Shown piece after piece: positions 1 to 5,556 of a stretch of 14,289 bases of DNA. The translations under genes and the position numbers were made by a program. The stretch is taken from NCBI GenBank assembly GCA_036557885.1, contig DATBGS010000171.1, forward strand, positions 1 to 14,289, read 5' to 3'. The stretch's first letter is position 1; each line of letters begins with the position of its first letter. The notes under the pieces were generated by a model. The model worked only from the letters and a program-made list of their open reading frames with translations. It ran no database searches and was not told the origin of the DNA. The DNA is from DATBGS01 sp036557885 (lineage in GTDB: Bacteria > Chloroflexota > Ktedonobacteria > Ktedonobacterales > DATBGS01).

Positions 1-135
1 TTGATTGGGGCCGATCAGCCCGCTCAGTAAGGCAGATCGCCGCCGGTACAGCCGCTGTTTCTGCTCTGGGGTGAGGACAATCGTCGCTTTTTTGTCACCA
101 AGTGCCTCTGAGGATTCCTGGCCGAAGGTTTGCAT
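1..135 (-). CDS. N-terminus of an unidentified protein, partial; candidate peptide-export ABC transporter
   Basis: An open frame of 45 codons begins with ATG at 135 and runs off the left edge. The start is well supported: a GGAGG ribosome-binding site lies 7 bases upstream and overlaps the end of the HlyD-like gene, with only three bases between that stop and this ATG. The visible residues are hydrophilic, contain a basic run (RLYRRR), and show no membrane segment or known motif. From position alone, directly after a secretion adaptor in a double-glycine peptide cluster, the gene may encode the C39-peptidase ABC exporter that would cleave the GG leaders. The C39 domain, with its Cys and His, would lie outside the window, so this is inference. 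A second adaptor subunit is the alternative. Confidence 0.6.
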   Translation of the reverse strand, partial: MQTFGQESSEALGDKKATIVLTPEQKQRLYRRRSALLSGLIGPNQ

Positions 136-138
136 CTG

Positions 139-717
139 TCATCCTCCTGATAGCCCACTGAGCAACTGTGGGAGCAGCGAGAGGAGCGATTGGGTTCCCA
201 CCGGCACCTGAGCGCTGATACTGAGTTCTTCAAGTCCCTCTGCTGGAAGGGGTGGGTCTACGGCCACTTGCACGACGATGGAGGGCTGAGTGATGACCAG
301 GGCCAGGTCGCCCGTGAGGGCGTAGCGCTGGCGAGCCTCCTCAGGTGTCACCACGCCAGGCACGATGCGCTCTATCTTGCCGGTGAAATGTTCGCCAGTG
401 AGCGCTACCTGCAACATGAGGGCATCCCCAACTTGCAATGTCGAGTTGGGATCAGCACGGACGAAGAGGATTGCCTCCCACTCGTTGGTTGCTGCCTGCT
501 GGTCAGGTGGCTGATGAAACAGTACCCCAGCAGCGCCCATAAAGATGGGCACGCTGACTTGCCAGGCAAGTAGTATTGACACCAGTAAAAGGGTCAGCAG
601 CAGCCAGCAGCAGAAGAAGACTGGTGGCGCCACTGTGCGTGGCAAAATCGTTTTCTCCCGGCTCTGGGCATAGTGCTGAAGGGCCTGGTCCCGAAAAAGC
701 TGCTTTTGTCGAACCAT
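139..717 (-). CDS. HlyD-like (NHLM-type) secretion adaptor protein
   Basis: The 192-residue protein has a cytoplasmic N-terminus rich in basic and polar residues (1-30) and one strong membrane segment (about 33-53). An extracytoplasmic part follows in which residues 80-160 read as a beta-rich barrel: 'LQVGDALMLQVAL', 'GKIERIVPGVV', then 'IVVQVAVDPPLP'. The N-terminal pattern 'LFRDQAL..YAQSREK.ILPR', followed by a Pro-Pro and the membrane helix, is typical of membrane-fusion partners of double-glycine peptide exporters. It is about half the usual HlyD length and lacks the long coiled coil, as expected in a single-membrane organism with no outer-membrane channel to reach. AGGAG lies upstream of the ATG. 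It follows three GG-leader peptide genes and overlaps the ribosome-binding site of the next gene, so it is probably part of their export machinery. The role assignment comes from family resemblance and context. Confidence 0.72.
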   Translation of the reverse strand: MVRQKQLFRDQALQHYAQSREKTILPRTVAPPVFFCCWLLLTLLLVSILLAWQVSVPIFMGAAGVLFHQPPDQQAATNEWEAILFVRADPNSTLQVGDALMLQVALTGEHFTGKIERIVPGVVTPEEARQRYALTGDLALVITQPSIVVQVAVDPPLPAEGLEELSISAQVPVGTQSLLSLLPQLLSGLSGG

Positions 718-767
718 ACCCGCGAGCTCCTATCTCTCCAGATGAACACTCAGGCCCAAATTGTCTG

Positions 768-959
768 CTATTCCTCATAAGCCATTGGGTATTTGGGGAA
801 CGCGAGTGAAGTACTCCCCCCGTAAACCGCCTCCAGGTCGCGTTCCGTGAGATCCTTTAGGCAATCGTCTAGTGTGGTCATACTAACACACGCCTGCTTC
901 CTTGCCTTCTGTCCCCCTTGAGGCTTTCTCTGAGCGGGCACCTTGTGCTTGCGAATCAT
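768..959 (-). CDS. Cysteine-free-core double-glycine peptide precursor
   Basis: This 63-residue peptide has a very basic N-terminus (residues 1-23), then the leader motif 'DLTERDLEAVYGG', with the cleavage pair at 47-48. The predicted mature peptide is the last 15 residues, STSLAFPKYPMAYEE. The leader motif closely matches those of the three other precursors in this cluster, implying one shared protease. Cys24 and Cys33 are both in the leader and the core has none, so lanthionine rings are impossible as drawn, although S49, T50 and S51 could still be dehydrated. A ribosome-binding site (AAGGAG, six bases upstream) supports the first ATG over the internal Met27. A 22-base hairpin lies 20 bases upstream of the start, as in the peptide gene at 1188-1355. 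Possible roles are peptide pheromone, linear bacteriocin or degenerate lanthipeptide; the sequence does not decide. Confidence 0.68.
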   Translation of the reverse strand: MIRKHKVPAQRKPQGGQKARKQACVSMTTLDDCLKDLTERDLEAVYGGSTSLAFPKYPMAYEE

Positions 960-979
960 GCTTTTCTCCTTTTCTTTTG

Positions 980-1001
980 CTGGTTGGGAACGTCCAACCA
1001 G
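980..1001 (-). promoter_or_regulatory. Inverted repeat (hairpin) in the 5' region of the 768-959 peptide gene
   Basis: Perfect 8-bp arms, CTGGTTGG and CCAACCAG, enclose six bases and sit 20 bases before the ATG, just ahead of an A-rich stretch and the ribosome-binding site. No U-run follows, so it is not a normal intrinsic terminator. The CTGGTT...AACCAG core recurs at the equivalent place before the 1188-1355 peptide gene. A translational-control or RNA-processing role is inferred. Confidence 0.5.
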
Positions 1002-1187
1002 AGGTCCGGCAGGTACGTGTAGAGGGCTGCACCAACTGGCGAACCTCTCATCCTTGCTTCAGTATCTCTTCTGAGCTGTAATCCCGACAGTTGCTGCAAG
1101 TAGCGCCGCTCTAAGAAACCACTCCATCTGCGCGTTATGATTGCCGAGATGAACGTGGGGCAGCTCGACGTACTCCGATCTTGGGGG

Positions 1188-1355
1188 TTATAACTCGCGT
1201 ATCTTTTGGATTGCGGGAAGCAAGAGGGGAATGAGCCCGCCCTGGGCCGTTTCCAGGTCGTTATCCGTGAGTTCAACCGCTCCGTCTGACTTCGCTGGCG
1301 GTGTGGGTGTTGGTTTCCGTGTGCGTTGCTTCGCCTGGATGTTCTTCTTCTTCAT
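1188..1355 (-). CDS. Small cysteine-free double-glycine peptide precursor (55 residues)
   Basis: ATG at 1355 opens a 55-codon frame that ends in TAA. The leader starts with a lysine/arginine-rich stretch (MKKKNIQAKQRTRK), then a Thr-Pro linker, then 'VELTDNDLETAQGG' with the GG at residues 39-40. The core is the last 15 residues, LIPLLLPAIQKIREL. It contains no Cys, Ser or Thr at all, so LanM has nothing to modify: the mature product must be linear, or processed by something else. The leader motif is clearly homologous to the neighbouring precursors (ELS/T..DL..V/A.GG). The ribosome-binding site is weak (AAAGG, 13 bases away). A perfect 9-bp hairpin lies 24 bases before the ATG. The hydrophobic, proline-kinked core with a charged tail would fit a secreted signal or membrane-active peptide; this is an inference. 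Confidence 0.72.
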   Translation of the reverse strand: MKKKNIQAKQRTRKPTPTPPAKSDGAVELTDNDLETAQGGLIPLLLPAIQKIREL

Positions 1356-1379
1356 CTTGACGTTTTCGCCTTTCTTCCG

Positions 1380-1403
1380 TCTCTGGTTACAACAAACCAG
1401 AGA
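1380..1403 (-). promoter_or_regulatory. Inverted repeat (hairpin) in the 5' region of the 1188-1355 peptide gene
   Basis: Perfect 9-bp arms, TCTCTGGTT and AACCAGAGA, enclose a six-base loop 24 bases before the ATG. The CTGGTT/AACCAG core matches the hairpin at 980-1001, but pairing is extended on the outside of the core here (TCT/AGA) and on the inside there (GG/CC). Pairing is thus kept while the sequence differs, which favours a selected structure. No U-tract follows. Confidence 0.5.
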
Positions 1404-1632
1404 GGCAGCAGGTGTTTTCTAGAAGGAAGCTCATTGTTGCCCTTTCCTCGCCTTTTCAACATTGGCCTTATGGGCCACGATCTAATCAGCAAGTGGGAAG
1501 GCAAGAGAAGCCACAGCTTGTTGCGCTGTAAACTCACTTCAGCATGTTTGCCACACATCATCATCTTGCGCAGCAGAGTTGAAACAGCCTCAAACCACAA
1601 TCTGTAGCTCCTCTATGAGAGTGACAAGCACG

Positions 1633-1851
1633 TTACTCAACTGGGATTACTTCAGGGCCACCAGAGCTGCTTATCTGGATGGAAGAAATGCCACCTTGTA
1701 CCTGGGCCAAATCCTGATCGGTCAGCGTGCTCTCATCCCCAGCAGATGTTGGAATCTGCTCATCCCTGGCACCTGGGTCTGCTACTTGGACGCGGCTTTG
1801 TGCCTGGCCCAACCTGGCAGAGAAGCTGCGGAACCAGTCCATCATACTCAT
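1633..1851 (-). CDS. Serine-rich, cysteine-free double-glycine peptide precursor
   Basis: This 72-residue peptide was chosen to start at ATG 1851 because a strong GGGGG site lies eight bases upstream; an in-frame start at 1884 has no such support. The leader has an aromatic, basic N-terminus (MDWFRSF.ARLG), then the acidic motif 'STLTDQDLAQVQGG', with the GG at residues 53-54. The predicted core is 18 residues, ISSIQISSSGGPEVIPVE. It has five serines but no Cys, and there is no Cys anywhere in the precursor. LanM could dehydrate the serines but could not close thioether rings. Its first 92 bases overlap the 3' end of the LanM frame in another register, so translation may be coupled. The gene is certain enough from its leader and ribosome-binding site; the product's activity is unknown. 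Confidence 0.7.
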   Translation of the reverse strand: MSMMDWFRSFSARLGQAQSRVQVADPGARDEQIPTSAGDESTLTDQDLAQVQGGISSIQISSSGGPEVIPVE

Positions 1852-4800
1852 CTGTATCACCCCCTTTCTCCTTATGCTTTGCATGGTCCTTCATTCCCTG
1901 GATGGGGCCATCCGGGGGAGACAGAAGCAGGACTGAGGGTATCTGCTCCGGTGCTGCTAAGCGAAGCAATTCATACCCGATCCCGGCCATCCCGGTCATC
2001 AGCCCTGGCGTCTCGACCGCGATTGGGACTCCCGTAACCCACTTGTGCATTGTGTGCTCGTCTAGGAGCATCCCGGCCAGGCGATCAACCTGTTCGTGAT
2101 AGATAGGACTCTTGAGTGTCCGCGCGGCTACGAGCAGTGTTTCGAGATTGCCTAAATCCCCATGACAGAGGGAATGATTCCAGCCAAAGCCCTGGGTGGC
2201 CGTCGTCTCACAAGCAACTCGTATTTCTTCGCGTAGTTGGGGATCGTCCAGATAGGGAAGCGAAGCGAGACGAGCTAGTCCAATCCCAGGGGCACCATGA
2301 CACCATGCGGTCATGAACAGGTGCTCTTTCTCTGTTTTTGCTCGCTTGTTTTTCATTGCCTCTTCATTCCCTTCTCGTAAATCCAGCCAGTTCTGGGCAG
2401 CAGGGATATAGAGGCTCCGCTCGTAAGCCAGGGCTGCCAGTGCCATCTGTTTGAAGCGGGTCTCGCCGCTGGCAGCAGCTAATGCGAGTAAGCTATAGGC
2501 AATCCCTGCCGCCCCGTGCGAAAAGCCTGCCAGCGGAAGGTTCTGGTATGGTTGCTTCCATCCTACACCAACTGGCATCTGGCTGGCGTGCTGAAACAAG
2601 TGATCTCCGCAATGACAAGCGATGGCAAGCGCCGCAGGATCAGAGGTGACGTGATGTACGCCGAGCAACGTCAAGATACAGCCCGCCGCACCGCCGATAA
2701 TATCAAACCTTGTATCCTGCTCGATCAGAGTTGGCAGGAGTGCTATAAGTCTCCCGCACTCGCGCAGAAGCGCAGGTTCACTCCAAAGTACACCGAGATG
2801 ACAAAACAGGTAGATGGGCGAACTCAATCCCTGAAAGGCGCCAATCCCCGGATATTCACGCCGCTGCCGCTGCTGTTCCAGCGCATCCTGAACAGTCTTC
2901 AGTGCAGCCCATGCAAGCGAGGTATAGTTCGCCTGGCCGGTGAGCGCGCCCAGATATGCCAGGAAGAGCACGATCCCCGATGCCCCGTCATACAAGGTAG
3001 TATCGGCAGCCTGGACACTCCACCCAGAATGCTGGAGATGGCTCAAACAGAGCCAGCCTGCTCTGTTCTCATCCTGGAGGGTCTGCTCATGCAGTTTTTC
3101 CCCAATAGCCAAGGCTTCGGCGAGCAGACGCTCCGATGTTGCTGAGACAGAGGTAGGCTGCCAGTGGCGTTCCCTCCTCGTCAACTGGTGGGCCTCGACC
3201 AGCAAGCTGGTAAAGGACGCTTCGATCAGCCAGAGCTGCCGCTGCAAATCCTCCTCGCTCAAGTGTTGGAGACGCGCCTGTGCAGCATCATAGCTTGACT
3301 GGCGAAAGAAGTCAGGAAGGCACTCCCCCTGACAAGTCCAGAGATCCCGACTCTCTGGACGGGTGGTAAATAGGGGAATGTCGCCTTGCGGCAGGGCGGC
3401 GCGCTCTGCCGCGATGATGCTAGCTCGATGAGGCAACTGGCGACTGCCAACATATAAGCGGTCGAGGAAGCGGTCACGATCCAAGCCATCGCGAAGGTGG
3501 TCGGGATGCAGACTCCCCTGCACGAGCAGCCCATACAGTGTGGTGGGGCGCAGCACCACTCGTACCTCGTCGCTGTGGAAGCGCGGGAGATAGTCCTGAA
3601 GGAAGGTCTCGCGCTGCGCCATCAGGAGGCGATACATCCTGGTGAACCCCGTCTTAAAGGCTTGCCGTGTATCAAGCAACGCGACCTCCTGCCCGTTCAG
3701 TTTGGGCAGATTCTGCCCGGCTGCCAACTGGACCTGTCGGTGGACAGCGTGCATCGCATCAGTCCCCGCCTGTTCCCAGGCGGATGCAGGGTGAGGAGTG
3801 AATTGCCCCTGCTGCCCGCCAAGCCCACTCAGATCAATGCCTGCGTACTCTTCACCGCCATATTCCCGGTGAGGCAGCAGGCCAACGCGCAAGACGGAAT
3901 GACGCAGAGCCTTTCCCACCGGATGCTCAGCGCCATCGGATAGCCCTACATCTGGATGCATAAGGGTTTCCAGGTCAATGAGCAGCGGCTGCTCCCCAGC
4001 GGCGATCACATTCTCAAAATGCACATCGGTGGCCTCCAAGACAGAAAGCAATGCTAAATACGCGCCTTGACGCTCATAAAACCGCTGTGCCTCAGCTTCC
4101 TCGGTACAGCCATGCGCCTCCACATATTCCGACCAGCCGTAGGTGCCTTTATTGATCACCTTCAGAGTTGCCAGAGGTGGCGTACAGCCGCAAGCGTTGA
4201 GCCAGACGAGCAGTTCCTGAAAATGCGCATCCAGCGCCAGCGATTTGGGTTTGTAGACGAGATGTGTCCCTGAACGAAAGGTCAGGATCAGCACGCTCCG
4301 CCCGTCGCGGTGTCTATCACCCACTTCCATCCGTATGGTGGTCAGTGGCTCCGCCTCTGTTCCAAGAGCAAATGTCGCGCAGAGTTCGGCCCAATCCGCG
4401 CACAGGTGACCGAGAATCTCTACGCTGTAGCTTACCCACTGGTCAATGGCAAGGATGAGCTGGCGAGCCAGCACTGGATATTCCTCAAGCAGAACAAGAA
4501 CCTTGCCCTGACAGAGCTGATGTACAAAGTCCTCAAACCGCTGCTCGGGCGTCTCTCCCTGTAGACGCTGCTGGAGGCGAGCGACGTTGAGTTCAAGCAC
4601 CAGTGTCCTGGTGAGGAGGCTGCTGAGCCGCCAGACCAATTGCGTGAAGAGCGACGTGGTGACCGATAGAACCTCGAAGGGCAACACAGCGTAGCGGCGC
4701 GCCAGGGTATCTATACCTTCTTGCAGCCGTGCGAGCGCGCCTCGCAGCAGCGGCTCAATCGGCTGAACGAAAAGGGGAAGCGGCACCTTCTCCGTGCCCG

Positions 4801-5200
4801 GCTCATAGGGCAGAGTTTTATCTGGAGCGGAAGGCGGTGTCCCAAATGCGTAAGCAAGTTCCACCCGCCACCTCGAAACAGCCGACGAGGCGAACCAGAT
4901 TTGCAGGGTTTCACTCGGCAGAGAGAAGAGTATCAGCAGCTCTTCCTTTGTCATCCCTTCCATCTCCAGGCGCTCGGCGAACGAAAGCGCTTCTTTGAAG
5001 ACATATTCTGCTTGCCAGTGTTGCAGGCGTGTTCTGGCTCGCCGGGTGATGTGGACTCCAGGACGGCTGGTCTGCAAATGCAAGAGCGCCAGACGCTCTG
5101 CCAGAGTCGTGGCAAGAAACCAGTTCGATGTTTCCAGGCTTGCCTGGTCCTTGGAAGTTGGTGAGGAGTGTCCCTTTGCCACTGTTGTTCGCCTTTCCAT
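1760..5200 (-). CDS. lanM: Class II lanthipeptide synthetase LanM
   Basis: This bifunctional enzyme phosphorylates and eliminates Ser/Thr in the precursor core, then adds Cys thiols to form lanthionine rings. Numbering from an in-frame TTG just before the chosen ATG, the dehydratase half (about 150-680) keeps the kinase-like residues known from CylM: Lys318 (VYKPK), Asp393/His395/Asn398 (DVHFEN), Asp410/Glu412 (IDLETL). The LanC-like half (about 735-1097) has the zinc ligands Cys968 (WCHG) and Cys1013-His1014 (CHG), so both activities look intact. The start is the first possible one after an in-frame TGA at about 5228-5230, but it has no evident ribosome-binding site. The usual C-terminus of such proteins (SVLLLSPP, 1090-1097) is followed by about 50 extra residues of unrelated, low-complexity character that run into the next precursor gene. 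It lies 71 bases after the cysteine-containing precursor, its likely main substrate. Confidence 0.95.
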   Translation of the reverse strand: MERRTTVAKGHSSPTSKDQASLETSNWFLATTLAERLALLHLQTSRPGVHITRRARTRLQHWQAEYVFKEALSFAERLEMEGMTKEELLILFSLPSETLQIWFASSAVSRWRVELAYAFGTPPSAPDKTLPYEPGTEKVPLPLFVQPIEPLLRGALARLQEGIDTLARRYAVLPFEVLSVTTSLFTQLVWRLSSLLTRTLVLELNVARLQQRLQGETPEQRFEDFVHQLCQGKVLVLLEEYPVLARQLILAIDQWVSYSVEILGHLCADWAELCATFALGTEAEPLTTIRMEVGDRHRDGRSVLILTFRSGTHLVYKPKSLALDAHFQELLVWLNACGCTPPLATLKVINKGTYGWSEYVEAHGCTEEAEAQRFYERQGAYLALLSVLEATDVHFENVIAAGEQPLLIDLETLMHPDVGLSDGAEHPVGKALRHSVLRVGLLPHREYGGEEYAGIDLSGLGGQQGQFTPHPASAWEQAGTDAMHAVHRQVQLAAGQNLPKLNGQEVALLDTRQAFKTGFTRMYRLLMAQRETFLQDYLPRFHSDEVRVVLRPTTLYGLLVQGSLHPDHLRDGLDRDRFLDRLYVGSRQLPHRASIIAAERAALPQGDIPLFTTRPESRDLWTCQGECLPDFFRQSSYDAAQARLQHLSEEDLQRQLWLIEASFTSLLVEAHQLTRRERHWQPTSVSATSERLLAEALAIGEKLHEQTLQDENRAGWLCLSHLQHSGWSVQAADTTLYDGASGIVLFLAYLGALTGQANYTSLAWAALKTVQDALEQQRQRREYPGIGAFQGLSSPIYLFCHLGVLWSEPALLRECGRLIALLPTLIEQDTRFDIIGGAAGCILTLLGVHHVTSDPAALAIACHCGDHLFQHASQMPVGVGWKQPYQNLPLAGFSHGAAGIAYSLLALAAASGETRFKQMALAALAYERSLYIPAAQNWLDLREGNEEAMKNKRAKTEKEHLFMTAWCHGAPGIGLARLASLPYLDDPQLREEIRVACETTATQGFGWNHSLCHGDLGNLETLLVAARTLKSPIYHEQVDRLAGMLLDEHTMHKWVTGVPIAVETPGLMTGMAGIGYELLRLAAPEQIPSVLLLSPPDGPIQGMKDHAKHKEKGGDTDEYDGLVPQLLCQVGPGTKPRPSSRPRCQG

Positions 5201-5238
5201 CAAGGGGTGCGCGGAGATCGGTCCACTTTTTCAGGAAC

Positions 5239-5266
5239 AGGACAGGGAGCGCTAGCCCCCTGTCCT
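5239..5266 (-). promoter_or_regulatory. Stable hairpin between the lanthipeptide precursor and lanM
   Basis: Perfect 9-bp arms, AGGACAGGG and CCCTGTCCT, extend on the transcribed strand by a G-U pair and two G-C pairs to a TAGC loop. It lies six bases after the precursor stop and 38 bases before the lanM start. Hairpins in this position commonly let precursor mRNA outnumber synthetase mRNA. No U-run follows, so RNA stabilisation or processing is more likely than full termination. Confidence 0.62.
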
Positions 5267-5271
5267 TCCTA

Positions 5272-5556
5272 TCACCGCCCTCTTCCAGGGTTTGAAACAA
5301 CTGGGGGGAAGGTTCCACAACCAAAGGCGTTCTCAGTGCCAGCTGGATGGCAGCCGCCGCCTGCTCTGTGGCTTAGATCAGTACAATCGACCGGGCCGCT
5401 CAGCAATGTCTTCTGGAGGCCCCCAGCCACTTTGGCCAAGTCCTCCTCGCTCAGTTCCACGGCTCCTGCAGGGTTCGCAGGAACCTCGTAGCCTGAAGCA
5501 ACTAACCTGTTGCGGTAGATCTCGTCTTTCCAGGCACGCACGATATCGATCTTCAT
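5272..5556 (-). CDS. lanA: Class II lanthipeptide precursor (mersacidin-type leader, three-Cys core)
   Basis: This 94-residue precursor has a leader typical of mersacidin/lichenicidin-type peptides: it begins MKIDIVRAWKDEIYR and ends 'AVELSEEDLAKVAGG', with the GG at 45-46. The 48-residue core has exactly three cysteines, 58, 69 and 80, spaced 11 residues apart. Each has Ser or Thr a few residues upstream (Thr50/Ser53, Thr59/Ser62, Thr74), which allows three successive small thioether rings. The tail (81-94) is proline/glycine-rich and ends in GRGR. The CTxTxEC lipid II-binding motif of mersacidin is absent. Its ATG overlaps the stop of the FAD oxidoreductase (ATGA), with AGGAAG upstream, so the two are translationally coupled. 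It is the only precursor in the window with core cysteines and is the natural LanM substrate. The mature structure and target are unknown. Confidence 0.9.
   Translation of the reverse strand: MKIDIVRAWKDEIYRNRLVASGYEVPANPAGAVELSEEDLAKVAGGLQKTLLSGPVDCTDLSHRAGGGCHPAGTENAFGCGTFPPVVSNPGRGR

Noticed and set aside
1633..1884. Longer start for the serine-rich peptide at 1884
   Set aside because: The upstream ATG has no ribosome-binding site, while 1851 has a strong one, and the extra 11 residues do not resemble the leaders.
1898..5164. Many plus-strand frames opposite LanM (for example 2516-3145 and 3497-3943)
   Set aside because: They lie antisense to a complete LanM with intact motifs, show no recognisable protein features and have no ribosome-binding sites.
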